Below, one piece after another: positions 50,840 through 64,000 of a stretch of 64,000 bases of DNA. The notes under the pieces are model-generated. The model saw only the letters and a list, made by a program, of their open reading frames with translations, had not been told where the DNA came from and made no database searches. The stretch is from Rhopalosiphum padi (taxonomy: Eukaryota > Arthropoda > Insecta > Hemiptera > Aphididae). Each line of letters begins with the position of its first letter. Positions within the stretch are counted from its first letter, which is position 1. The translations under genes and the position numbers were made by a program. Location of the stretch: the NCBI RefSeq assembly GCF_020882245.1, contig NC_083598.1, positions 85,875,714 through 85,939,713 on the forward strand. Direction: 5' to 3'.

Positions 50840-51260
50840 GTCGTCGCCCGGCCGCCGGCGCGTTCACGGCTGTCCGGTCTCGTTATTTCGCCATCGCGTA
50901 TTTGGCGTTTATGCGTCACCAACGCGCCGCGCACCTGTGCCGCCCGGCTAGCGCGGCGGCGGCCGCAGCAGCAGCAGCAGGGGACGCGGTCTAGACACGC
51001 GGGGATCCGCGTGTCATCTCTCCTGTCCGGTCGCCGTGCGTGTGTGTTATACGCATGTAACGTACACGCGTATAATATACCCACACACGCACACGCGTTA
51101 CGCATGCACAAGTGCACACGGGGTTGCACGGTGCAGCAACCGCGGCGGCGATGCAGCGCAGATACGGATCTCCTGGCAATATAATATAATCGCGTCCGTG
51201 TATACAATACATAACACAATATCCATCTCGTTTCGTGCGTGCCACGGACGTTTGGTATTT
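50840..51260. other. Strong CpG-rich island in hh intron
   Basis: The most GC-rich island in the window, with dense CG dinucleotides (gcccggccgccggcgcg, gcgcggcggcggccgcag) and a short CAG run. Reading frames are open on both strands over more than 100 codons simply because stops are rare in such composition. There is no recognisable domain. Confidence 0.55.
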
Positions 51261-53261
51261 TTTATTTTTATTTTTTCATTATTTTTCCACCCGATAATCA
51301 ATAATAATAACATGTATACCTATACCATCACTGCAACTACCACTTATATCATTGAGACTGAATAATTTGAAAAAACAAATAAACCGCAATCGTCGTGCTC
51401 AAAATTACCGCTGTTCCTGCGGGGTCGTTTGACGCTAAACCGTTTCGCAATGCTTGTGACTCTTGCGGTATGTCTGTACGGCATATATATTTATAAATTA
51501 TAATACCTATGTATATATTCGCCAACGCCAAGTACATGTACGTACTATGCGTTATTGCGTTTACGCGTATAGCTGCTGCGTAGACGTGAAATGAAATTCA
51601 AACTCTATCATAATAAGACGAAATAGAGTGGTGTCGAGTTTCATTGAGAAAAAATGTTTCGTTAATTTTTTTTTTATTATACCTATATACACGTAATAAA
51701 CACTATATATATACCCATAGTATGCAATAACGACATACCATTCACACTGAATAGTTACATATAGGTGGTATTAGGTACATATTAATTTTCATTGGTATCT
51801 ATTATCTAATACAATATACATATATTATTTGTGTATGTGCAGCTAAGATATCGAATATTGTCAAAATTTAAAAAGAAGCCGATGTTAACAATATAGGTAT
51901 TTAAATAAATATAATATTGTATTTAAACATCGATGAGTATATATTATATATAGTCTATATGTATATATAATATTGGTAAGCACTAAACATAGATAACTTT
52001 CAGTTTATTATACTAATTATACAGTAATGAATAGTAATGACTATAATGACTAATATGAAATAGCGACAGTGAAAATTGAATTATTTATATTATAATAAGT
52101 TGCTTAAAATATTTCATTTTTCATTGATAAGTATTATATATATATATAAATGGGTTATATAATGATGGGTATCATCGAGTTTTTAGAAAGGAAAGGATGT
52201 CTATAAAGATTAATGGATTAAATATATTTATAAAGGAAAAATAACATAAAAAAAGAAAAGATTCAATGAAAAATGGATATAAATGTATAGGTATAGATAC
52301 CTCGTTTGATTTCATATAGGACGCATTGTAATTGAGTCCACGAGAACAGAGTTTTATATCCTATATAGGTATGTATTAATAAAATGTATTATTTAATGAA
52401 TTCGAATACCACATATAGCTCAATAGCTGACAAGAATCCATAAATAGCATTAAGTGATTGACTTGTTTCTCACGGTTCTTAAATTCAACAATATACCTAC
52501 AATATTTTTTTCGGTACATGAATGTTTAACACTTTTTTACATTTTATGGCTACAACAACTATAAATTAATATGCAATTCTTTTTTTTTTTTTTAAAAGTC
52601 TATGTATAACATAAATCGATGTATGTATTTCTTATAAACCAAAATTTTTATTTTTATTAAAAATATATAATAATATAAATACCCACATTATTTTATGTAT
52701 TTTAAAAAACATTTTAAAGTGTTTAAATGCCATCATAATATGTATGTGTAGCCTGTAGGGGTTATCGTATACATACAAAACTTATACCGATATACGTTAA
52801 AATAATAAATAAATACATAAAGGTTTTAAAATTTAAAAAATTAAATACATCAGGTATATTATTTATAGGTAATATATATATATTATTTTGACCATTAAGT
52901 TTCGATTTTTTTTTCTTTTATGTACATATCTAATGAAGTAAAAATACGAGTATATATGGTCGTCGACTGAATAAAAAAACATATATAACACTCATAACGA
53001 ATACGTTTAAATCTAGGAAAGTACCAAATATGCATATTAATTAATATAGGTATAGGCCGATAATATAATATTATGAAATATTTATTATATGTAAGTATTA
53101 CGTAATTCTGTAATAAATAGGTATAGCTGAATATCCTTATAAAATTATGTATAGTCTTATATGATATAGGCATATAGCGTATCGTAAATAATATACCGTA
53201 TATGACTGTATAGGCATTTATGTGTTGATGTTCAACATTTTAAATTCGTTTTATATGATTC

Positions 53262-53284
53262 ATTATATATATATATATATATAT
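53262..53284. repeat. (TA)n microsatellite
   Basis: About eleven AT/TA units; others occur at about 54460-54482 and 52138-52149. Confidence 0.85.
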
Positions 53285-54007
53285 GTGACCGAAATCTCTT
53301 CGGTCATTAATTTTAAGGTATAAGATTTTTAACCTGTGGACTCTTAATGGCATACAATGTACTTTTTGTTTTCAATAAAAAAAAAATTGTAAATTTATAC
53401 ATATTTATACTTCTTTAAGATTTATTTTATATTTTTCCGTTTTCTTGGAACACCCTATATGCATATCTATGTACATAGAAATCTAGCCCACCGTGTTTTC
53501 CGGATTTTTGTTTATAGCATAATCTGCATAATGCCAAGTAACGGGAAATCAAAGATACCTATATAGTATATAGATACCCACTATTAAATATTATGTAAAC
53601 GCAAAATTCTACCACGTCGCGCGTCGTTTAACGATAAATACATAGCTTTTACAATTTAATTAACGACACCGGTTGCTAAATATTATTATCATATGGGCAA
53701 GTAAAGATCGAAACTTTTGACACGCTTGTGCCTCGTGATGTCATCGGCCATCGCCACGCCGCCGTGCGCTTCACAGTCGGTTCGCAAACGCAGTCGCAGC
53801 ACGCCTGCACGCGTACCCATACGCCTCGGTAGTCTGGACCTCTCGTCCTCTCGACTGTCGCGGATGCTTTCACCGGCCATATTGGACGGCGTCGGCGGCA
53901 ACGGTCGTGGTTCGGATGGGCATATTATATAGTACGTGAACACGCGGGCGTGGGCGTGGGAACGACTGCACGATAAATCGTGGACGCGCACGCACGCACG
54001 AGGATCG

Positions 54008-54061
54008 ATGATCGTCGTCGTCGTCGTCTTAGTCGTCGTAGTCGTCGTCGTCGTCGTCGGC
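54008..54061. repeat. (GTC)n trinucleotide repeat
   Basis: Imperfect gtc/gtcgtc run inside a CpG-rich island; it produces Arg- or Thr-rich spurious frames on the minus strand. Confidence 0.85.
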
Positions 54062-57000
54062 GAAGTCGTAAAAATAAAAAAAAATAATATAATAAATAAA
54101 TAAAAAACCACACCAGAGAACCGGTTGCCTCTTCTTTTTTCCCCCTTCCGAGATCGGTCGCTCTTTCTATTGCAACAGCTCCTCGTGTGTGTATATATAT
54201 ATATACACACAGAAAGCGGGCCGTGTACGCGGTGCGTTTATTAGCGCGCCGCCGCCTTGAGACTCGTGTACCTTTTATTACATAGACCGATCGTACAGCG
54301 CGAGTTTCCCTTCAGGGGGCATCGAACAGGGGCGGGGATGAGGTAAATCGATACCGCCATCTTGATGGTCACGAGTCAAACACCTCGTGCAGTCAAAATA
54401 TTCAATCTACATATGTATGGTCCACCACAGCTTTAAATACATACATAATATATACACATATTATATATATATATATATATTATAATACACACATATTATA
54501 GAGTTATCTATATATACGGTCAATAATAATATAATATGTTGGGAACACACATTTTTAATACACTCATCGCCATAATACTCGAAATCACAATACTTTATTA
54601 AGTGCCCCTCGTATTATCGTATACCCGCGTGAATTATTTAAGTATATAATGTATAATAATATATATATGTGTAAGCACAGACTCATATTATGTATATATA
54701 CGTAAGTAGGTGTCCCTTGTGCAACTTATTTATATATCAATAATACAATATGTGTGTAACTTAAGTACTTATATTTTTCTCTGATCCGGGAAGCATAAAT
54801 AGTCAGCCTTTAGGAATTTTTATTTTTAATCTGGTACATCAATTGAAATGTGTATAAACTTATTCAAAATTTAACCATTTTGTATATGTACATTGTACAA
54901 ATGTACATAGTATTTATAATCGATGTTAATATTAAAGAAATGCGTGAAACGATATTATAATTAATGTATTACAATATTTATAAAAATATAATATATATAT
55001 ATGTATATAAATGATATATAAGTCGTTATATATACGGTCATTATGTGGGTATATTATATGTATAATTAGTAGGTACCATAATATTACACATATTAATAAA
55101 TAAAAGATGCATTTTGCTAGTAAATTAAAATTTATTTATGAATTTATGATGATAATTCACATAATAATATTGATTTATATTTTGATATTTTCAATTGAAT
55201 TTAATTTCAATTTTTTATAACTTATTTCACATAGGTAATTATATAATAATGAAAAATGACGAGGTTGGTTTTTGTTATGAGAGTATTAAGTTGTATTGAG
55301 CGTGCTAAACTACCACTTCAGACGTTAAGTCAATAGTAAATATCTATAACAAAAAGGCGTATGGAATATTTTGAATCTTGGGTGAAGTGGGTGTTGAAAA
55401 GGTAAAATAATAAGCAATAATTCAAATAAAATTCTGTACATTTACCTATGTACATTTATGTACCGTTATGTATTGAACACAATTGAAGTATAGGTACCTA
55501 CGTCCATAAATCGTAAAGACGTAGCACCCTGTCTTTTTGTATTGTCAGTTGGATATCATTGATAAAGAAAAACATATAGCTACTGAAAAGCTACTTTGTT
55601 ACATTCATTGTCATACCTCTAATAGTAACTGCAGGAAATAGGTAAATAAACATTATATACACATATTGAAATCTAATTTTGTTTTCATTCAAAATGAAGG
55701 TCTTTTTTCATACTAAAACATTATTGAAATTGAAGTCCATTGTTAACAAAATATTTTAAAATATTGTATACATACCATTTATATTATTCTAAAGGACCAA
55801 ACGTAGAATGAAATTTTCGTGGGGCAACTCAGGTGCAACGTCTCCCCCGCGGGTGCATCAATCGTGAAATCGAAATTCGATCCGTCACCCCGAGGGGGCT
55901 TAAGGAGAGGAGGAGCAAGTCAAAACGCTAACTGTATACCCATTCGATTTATGTAATAGAAAATATAATATTATTGGAAAAAAAGGCGAAATAATAATAT
56001 TTTTAAAACTTAGCGAACCGTATCAATTGGAATATGCCTTTGGTGCGCGCTTCTTTCGTTCCGGTACAACAGTGTGTGTCCGACCGGCCAGTGCAGGACA
56101 ATGAAACGTTACATTGCCGTCCCACCCGCTGACCGACGCGATTCTTGCCAAAATGTTGTGACAATGCATTTTTAAGGTCAGCTCCGATTTCTTACGGAAC
56201 ATTAATAAAATTATATATGTCTTCTGCGACCTTCGAGCACATTATAAAAACGATACTACGACGGTTCTTAACTACCAAAATACGACTTCTCGTGTTCTTT
56301 ATCCCCCTTTACACTCATACCTAACAAGAAGACGGGGTTGGAACACTTGGAACTGATATATTGGGCGTGTGATAGAAAGAGTCCAAACATTGAGAAATTA
56401 TGAACGGTCTGGTTATACAATAGAACGTAAATAATATTTATTCTTCCATAGCGAAATTACTTCTGTATTATAAAGGTTTTATTAGGGATGTTTTTGTAGT
56501 TGACTTAAAAAGATTTAAAAATTAAACTCTGATAAATTTTAATTTAGTCACTTATACAAATTTAAATATACCTAATATAAATGACATATCACATATGTAT
56601 GTTTAAAAATGTTTAATGTTAATATAATTATTATAAATTAATAGTAAAACATGCATTTCTATTTCATTAAAAATTAATTATTGAAAATAAAAGAATAAAA
56701 TATTATTCTATTTCAAAACCCAAAACAGCGAATTGATAAAATGTATCTATTATGTAAAAAATTATTTTGAAAGAAAAATATCCCAATAGTCTTTATAAGT
56801 TGAGATTACTTTTTTACTTATATAATATGATTAATATTAACCAGCGATTGGAAATACCACGTAGATTGCAGGTTGGTATTATAAGTATTAACTATTCATT
56901 TGTAAGATAATCAGATACAATTCTCTAAATACTGTATACTACATAATCATCATATATTATGATGACAACATGTATATAAGCATAATATTATAATATAGGC

Positions 57001-60000
57001 CTTTATATTTTAAAATATTGACATAAAACTTTTTTAAAACAAACGCTACTTTATACAATACTCCCGTCTATAACAGCTTACATATATTATTACGTCTTAT
57101 TAATTACTACCTATATGACTATAATATGGCTTTATATATACATATACATTATACATATATACATTATTTATTATTTGATTAATGATTAGGTATAAACCGA
57201 TTAATGTTTCATTGGCATAAATTTAGTAATTTTCAGTAAACGTGTGCTTACAGTGCACTTTTGATAGACGAATCATTTGCTTTTCTCTTAATTTTGTTTA
57301 TAAATATAAATTAATCAATCTGTAAATAAACACTCAAAAAATCTTTTTTTACGTCTTACTCTGCAGCACGTGTAGAAAAGATATAAACAATATTACAATA
57401 ATAATTGATATGTAAATCAATTTTTGTTTTTATCAATAATTTACTTAAATAAATTGAATGTGATAATCGTTATGAATGATTTATGGTTAAGTATAAAATG
57501 TCTGTAGCTACCGCGTGGGCTCAATAATACGGGTCAACCATATCTATAACATTCGAGCCATTTGAGGGGCGCCCGTGCCAAATATTTCGAACGAGATTAA
57601 TGACATTGAGTGTACGATGTAGTTGAATAATAATAATAATGATAATGAAAAAATGTTTAAATCGTAAAGAAAAAACCGAAACAAAACGTTCTTAAGTATA
57701 ACTATTGTTCTCCTAATGGACGGGTTATTATGGTAATGAGAAAGAGATCGTGGTCGCCGTCGTTGTGTTTTTTCTTTTTCTCTTTTCAACCTATTCTACG
57801 GTTGTGCTTGTTGTTCTCCCCTATCGACAGCATATTGGACGCACATTAGGGAGATGGCCATCTGAACAGTAAATAAATCAAAGCCGCGGTGAATGGGGCA
57901 GAGGCGGCGGCTGCAGCGGCAACGGCAACGGCAGCAGCATCGCGGCGGTGACTACGGTTGTGGACAAACATGCGCGAGTGGGCATTGCGGGGTAGTAGCC
58001 GCGGCGGGGGGTGGAGGAGAGGGCGGTAAAAAACCCACACAGGTCGACCATGTAACAACTTGTAAAAAACACACCAGCAGTTCATTTTGTCAGACTCGGA
58101 ATTCTAATTGTCGTCGGACACACAGACAGCATAAGTTAAAACGCGCTATTAAATACGCATTCCGCCGGCTCTCTCGGGGGAGAGACCAGTTTACCGGTTA
58201 CCATACACTGACAACATGACATTTAAACAGCCATAAAACACTTTTTATTAATTCCCCAACAGATCCGTCACAAGAGATCGTTGTTGTATGTTGTTGTTTT
58301 TTGGTTTTTTTCAATTCCTCCTCCTGCTCCTCGTCACCCTTACCCGTTCACCTAAACTTCATCATCCTTCCACCTTCTTCACCGCGCTCGCAGGCGCTCG
58401 CGCGCGTTCCATCGTGTGTAATGTCAACTGGATTCTCTATATTAGCTGCACACGCTCGTGTCAACACTATCAATTATATTATATTTATAAACATGCGTAC
58501 GCTAGACGCCGCCGCCGTCGCCACCGCCGCCGGGAGTTTATTATATGTATACAACTGCAGTGATTCTTTTATAGTCTTCCGAGACCGCGAAGGTAATTAA
58601 AAATACACAGTCGTACGGCCGACCTGAGGATTTTAATTACATGTTACTCCGCGTTACCTTTTTTGTATATCATCATCTAATAATTAAGTAAATCAAAACA
58701 GGTCTTTAAATACCAATATTTTTTTTATATTAGTGTAATTTTGGAAACACGTATATCATTTTTATTTTTACTCGTCATATTTATATATAAAATATATGCT
58801 TTACAGAATAGGGATCCCAGTATCGTAAAATACATGTTAAAGAAAGTAATCTATGTTTAAACTATAAAATATATGTATTATATTATTATATCAATAAACA
58901 TTTGATAAAAAAAAAATTAGGTCAGCATTTTAAAATAATTAATAATTATTTGTTTGTACTTATGATGTACTAAACAATTTTTTTTATCAAAGAAATATTT
59001 CTAATTTATATGGCTTCAACTGCTTCAAAGAATAATAATCAATAAATATACGATAAATTAAATCAACACATACAACAACAAAAAAAGAACAATAATATCA
59101 AATATTTGAGGAGGAAGAGTGAAAGACCATCCAGTGATAGAACTTAATACAAATTACAAAGCAATAATAAGTGACATTTTAGGACATAGCATGATTGTAA
59201 TCTTTAATAACTAAATTATTATTTTATCAATTAAAAGTAAATTATATTGCAATATATTAAATTGGGTATTTATATATTGACAAATGTTAATCGTGCATTT
59301 TACAAATATTTTTATGGAAGGGTTACGCATATATTTTTAAGTAGTAAAATGTGAAAAGTAAAAAGTAGTAAAACTCATATTTAGTGATATACTGATATGA
59401 GTCGTTTTATTGGTATTTTGAAGAGTTATATTTGCTTTTAAATTTTCACAGAAGTTTTCTCACATAAAAATAATTGCATAAAAAATCTAAAATAACTTTG
59501 AATTTATTCAAGAAATTCAAAAATTTAAACAATCACAATTTTGATAGAGTTCCTTTCAGAATTTGTTCACCAATTAGATGATTTATTACGGCTTTGGAAT
59601 TTAAAATTACGGCATATCTTAATGTGTTGAGATGAAAGCCCGGCTTTGTATCCTGTCCAGCTTTTTTATAATGTAACATGTAATATTGTACATGACATTA
59701 TGATAATATGATATACAATACTGTTTCATATTATTTGATTAAACAATAAATAACTATGTTTTTTTTTTTATTATTTGATCTAGAACACTTCTGGATAAAC
59801 GTGTTTTAACTACCTATATAATCTATATATTATTCGAAATTTGAGACGTTTTTACCCGTGTTGTAGTATATAAGACCACAAATTAAATATTATAATTTTT
59901 ATGAATTATAGTGTTTTTGCAGAATACATTTTCTCACCTACTCAAATTTTTTCTTGGATTATACAAATTATACCCGAACTCGTATCAAAACATCACCTTT

Positions 60001-63000
60001 TGCATCAGCGAGCTAAATAGATGTTTGGTAGGTTTTTTTCTCATTCTTGCTCCTCGTGTTTGTCTTAGAGTGACGTTAACTTGTTTTTCGTCGGTTTCTA
60101 ATTACACATGAGTTTGTGTTTATCGGATCCTAGGCTTATGTTAATCCCTACATCAGAATTTCATTAACGGATTTCTTCGCCACTATATAACCCAGTTTGA
60201 CACGTCTCTTATTTACAATTTTTTTTTTTATTAGATGCTCGTGTCCTCATCTCTTACTAATAGTTAAAATGTGTATACATGGTGATCGTAAAACAAACCC
60301 CTTTCTTGTGACGTAACTCATCCGTAGGCAAAAACGTAAATATGTCTAAAAAATACTTTTCTCCAATTGAATGTCACATTGTTTTGTTAGACGTGAATAA
60401 ACAAATAAAAACTGGGAATGAATAACCAATATGTATATGTAGTTATATGAATACTATTAATACTTATTTCATATTTTTAACTCATAAAGTCATCAAACAA
60501 CATTTTGATTCGTCGTATGTTTATTTGTTCATTTTCTACAAATATTTGCTTTTTACCTCAGATTTCTTTGAACGGTCCCCACGTGCTCGGTTCATGATTT
60601 CGTGACGATAACATGGTATCATTGGATTTAGTTAAGCGCCGGCGCCAGCGTCAACGGATTTGTCTGTCGGCTCATTCTTATTTTTTGCTCCTCGCAGTGC
60701 AGGTTTTCACACCTTTTTATTTGTTGGCCGTGAAAATCAATCCAAAGTCACGTACCGAGAACAATGCACGGTGTAAAACGGTGTAAACGATTCGGCCAAG
60801 AGAAACGATTTATAATGATTATCATTGTATTTTTGACATACGGACGAATAAGCCGATCAATATCGCTTAACATCGAACGAGATGAAATATACGTATCAAT
60901 TTTCTATTATAATTTAATAAGTATAGTAATAATACTACAATTATTTACAGCTGTTGACAATTATTTTATAAGTATCTATTGCAGTACCTACCTACTGTAG
61001 GTCAAAACGTTTACTTTTCTACGCAATATGATTTTATTTTTATTAGGAACAATTCTTATATTGTGACATTGGTCCTGCATCCACCTACAATTATTTGTTT
61101 ACGTACGAATGCGCGCGTGTTAATTCGTTTTTAAACATATTATATTATACCACAGTAACGCACGCGCGCGTGTGTGTGTGAATATGATAACAATGCCGAA
61201 GAGGCAAAACGTGCTCAGACTGTGGGCAATAAAAAAATAAAAATAAAATAAATATGAAGGAAAAAGAGAGAAGAATGAGAGCTTGCCGACGACCTGTACG
61301 GGTCAAAGGCTGTCAAATTGCTCGAACGCGTACCATGAAACCGCTCATAACAATTAATTGCATTGTTTGGACTGCTACACTATACTATTATATGTATACA
61401 ATATAATATTATACATACACACTGATACACACAATCGTATTATATACACACCACCACGTATTGACGTATGTATATATTATACCTCTTACCTCTATAATAT
61501 TATGCATACGTATTATATATGTAGTAATGTAGTATATAATATTATGTTTAATGCGTCCGTGTCTCTGTTCGGCTGTCCCGCCACCGCCGTTGTCGGCGTT
61601 TGACACCCGAAACTGAACCGGAGCGGTCAACCAGAACGGTTATGGGTCCGGTAGTATTCTTGTACGTAATGGTAACATATATAATATATTAATATGTATA
61701 TAAATATGATCGTTAAATACTATAAAATATACACCTGTAAACACGATTTAATGCTCTACAACGATGAACCGCATTCGATAAAATATTAAAATAATTTTTG
61801 CTATTTTTTTCTAACATTTATGTAATAAATAATATTGTACGGAGCTTAGATATGCAAATTTTTCCATAAAAATGTATATTAACTATATTTTCTTTTCGTA
61901 TTACGAGGAGATACATCTATTATATATTTCCCTTTGTTATCTTAAAATTTAAAACCATTATTTTGTATGCTTATAAAACAATTTGTGTGTATGAGTGATT
62001 TAAAGTGTGATGAAAGTTTTATTGAATACAAAAATGTCGATATATTAAATTAAATTTATGGATGATAAAAGTATAATAATGTATATTATCGTCTTTATTC
62101 TTGTATAATTGTATATATGACGATTTTCGTTAAAATATTTATTATTATGAAAATGTAACTGCTTGTTTTTAGTCAGTGTAGACACAAACAAATAAGTGTC
62201 ATCCGTATCAATATAATAAATTAATATTTAAAAATTCAAATTAAATAAATCATAATTAATTTAATCTCCTTATACAAGGAACCTATACAACCAATACATA
62301 ATATTATTGTACAGCCAATTGGTTCCATATCTTAACTAATTTCTGTTTTTCAAAGACCGGTTTATTTAATATTGGTCGTTGTTACGTTTTTTATCACGTT
62401 CAAAAAATCAAACTTCACCTAGTCCGGGGCAAACGGACTTCGTTTGATTAACAATGCGGGCAACTAAGGAGAAGTCGTTCGGCAACTGGTTTGAGTTCAT
62501 TGTTCTCAACTATGGTCATTGGCGAACGATCGATTTGTAAATGCAGAATTCAGTTGACCGATTACCATCGAGATTATCTATTGAAAAAGGAAAATAATCT
62601 CTTATAAATATTACACCATTTTTTTATTTCTTCTATAGTATAATTGGTCACTGATGTTTAAAGTAAATATTTATTAACCATTAAAGTTATTTTAAAATGT
62701 TATAAAATCTATGACATATTATTTTGCTGGAATAAGTACATTTCAAAATATTTGGCTTAATAATTTTAATTGGTTCTATCATAATGATTTTTGAAATGAC
62801 GTAAAACCGGATTAAATTGAAACCACTATCAATACTTGAAATGTACATAATATTCACCACAAATCATTGATGACATTTATAATGGAAATAAATATAAACA
62901 TTAACCATTTGCACACATTTTGATGATATTTTACCTAAAATTAAACTATCTATTTGTGAATTCTCACTTAGTCACCTTATATTAAACTGACAACCTGTTT

Positions 63001-64000
63001 GGGCGCATCTGCAATAAAAATATTATTTAATTGTTTCGGTAAAATATATTGACGTAGATACATAAAAAGATTATTACAAATTAATATTCATAAACCAATA
63101 GTATTTGCTACGAAAATATTAAAAATGTTATTTAAAAAAAAAAGTTTCTGTGGATATATATAATGTTTAACTCATTTATCTCTTCTAAGTTATTAGTTTC
63201 GTAATATTTTATATTTAGTTTCTTATTATTCATAGTATAAGTATATTTAGTTTTCTTTAAGAATTAAAATTATACTGCTATATTATTTCAAATAAACTGA
63301 AGCCAATATTTTTGTACATACGAGCCCCTCCAATTTAGTTGTCCTCAACTAATCAATTGTTATTCGATTTTTCAATAAATCACTTCAAGGTAATAGTATC
63401 ATTAAAATTATTTCCATATACTATAAATGATTTTTAAGTGAACTTTTTATATAACTGCTGTAAATAATAATTATTAATGTAAAATGTATAGATGCTGCAG
63501 CTTTTTTTATACTTATAAAAACAAAAAAGTATTTAATTACCTACCAAAATCTATTATCGTTTAAACATATTTTGTCATACCCAGAAAAATCGTTTTATTT
63601 TTTATTAAAAAACACGTAGAAATCACATTCCTTGACATGAATTATTAAATTCAACTACAGAAATAATGTTTAGTGTGTAACGATGTAACGAATAAATAAT
63701 AACATTGTATAATTTAAAGTATAGAATTTATGGTTAATGTGAATCATTAAATGTGAAATTAAACGTTAATCGATAAATCGTGGAAATTAAACGATATATT
63801 TTTTTATCACTTCGGAGAACTCGTACTCGAGAAGTTTTATTTTTTATGGGCCTTTATGACACGTCTTTGTGAACATCGCCTATTACATGAATATTTTGTG
63901 TCGACTACCGCCCCCAATAATATGTAGTACACACAACAATATATTATACACGTAACACGTATATGATGCGGAGGACATATTATATTATGATGGTTATAAT

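Larger units (their letters stand above)
48058..64000 (+). other. Hedgehog intron 1, incomplete (at least 15.9 kb)
   Basis: From the GTAAGG donor to the window end no hedgehog signalling or autoprocessing exon is recognisable, and no other gene can be supported. AT-rich DNA is punctuated by CpG-rich islands at about 48640-48960, 49380-49640, 49920-50040, 50540-50720, 50840-51260, 53690-54080, 55830-55930, 56040-56180, 57820-58230, 58380-58560 and 60580-60760. Open frames in these islands overlap on both strands and carry low-complexity Arg/Ala/Ser, so I treat them as non-coding. Long first introns of developmental genes commonly hold enhancers. Confidence 0.75.

Noticed and set aside
50815..51245. 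Overlapping frames of 84-134 codons on both strands
   Set aside because: Stops are rare in this CpG-rich island; Arg/Ala/Cys-rich products with no domain, inside the hedgehog intron.
53689..54210. 173-codon minus-strand frame
   Set aside because: Driven by the GTC repeat and TA microsatellite; Thr/Arg runs only.
57893..58600. Gly/Arg/Gln-rich and Ala-rich frames
   Set aside because: Triplet-rich GC island, frames overlap on both strands, no recognisable family.
48058..64000. Search for hedgehog exon 2 or autoprocessing domain
   Set aside because: No stretch resembling the RCK-starting exon or the autoprocessing domain was found; exon 2 is taken to lie outside.
1..64000. tRNA, rRNA or CRISPR features
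   Set aside because: No box A/B-like tRNA structure, ribosomal RNA core or spaced direct-repeat array was noticed by eye; a tRNA scan was not possible.

Overview
This is eukaryotic, AT-rich nuclear DNA with short introns, many small non-autonomous DNA transposons and scattered CpG-rich islands. Protein similarity is to insect and vertebrate genes. The base composition, the hAT/Tigger-like MITE load and the frequent palindromic word TAGGTACCTA fit an aphid (Hemiptera, Aphididae). That species-level guess is inference; the gene calls do not depend on it.

Left part (1-22 kb) is gene dense. A HELQ/Hel308-type DNA helicase lies on the minus strand: 11 exons between 240 and 4666, with its C-terminal end beyond base 1. 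Divergent from it is the single-exon gene for the nuclear cap-binding protein Cbp20 (5304-5786, +). After about 4.5 kb of repeat-rich spacer comes a complete 19-exon gene for the FG nucleoporin Nup214 (10271-19541, -). Its exons join in frame to 1728 codons: beta-propeller, coiled coil, then a long FG-repeat tail with a 42-bp tandem expansion. Divergent from Nup214 is a five-exon DNAJC9-type J-domain histone co-chaperone (20255-21979, +, 257 aa).

Middle part (22-44.6 kb) has no gene I can support. It holds microsatellites, several hAT-like MITEs (one nested pair), a decayed non-LTR reverse transcriptase fragment, and a few GC-rich blocks that could be regulatory or unannotated exons.

Right part (44.7-64 kb) is the hedgehog locus. 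Exon 1 of hh (47716-48057, +) encodes a signal peptide, the processed Cys-Gly-Pro start and the first part of the Hedge signalling domain, and ends at the conserved Met-Thr-Gln splice site. Exon 2 is not in the window, so intron 1 is at least 15.9 kb. That intron and the 3 kb upstream carry CpG-rich islands that are natural candidates for cis-regulatory DNA. The four left-hand genes are housekeeping functions (DNA repair, RNA cap binding, nuclear transport, histone chaperoning) in two head-to-head pairs. The hedgehog locus is a developmental gene with large flanking non-coding space.

I found no undescribed biological system. The most useful items are hand-assembled gene models containing exons too small to be obvious, nested transposons with target-site duplications, a shortened HELQ N-terminus, and the hedgehog leader with an overlapping out-of-frame upstream start. 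Exon joins were made by eye from splice consensus and reading phase; no alignment program was run.
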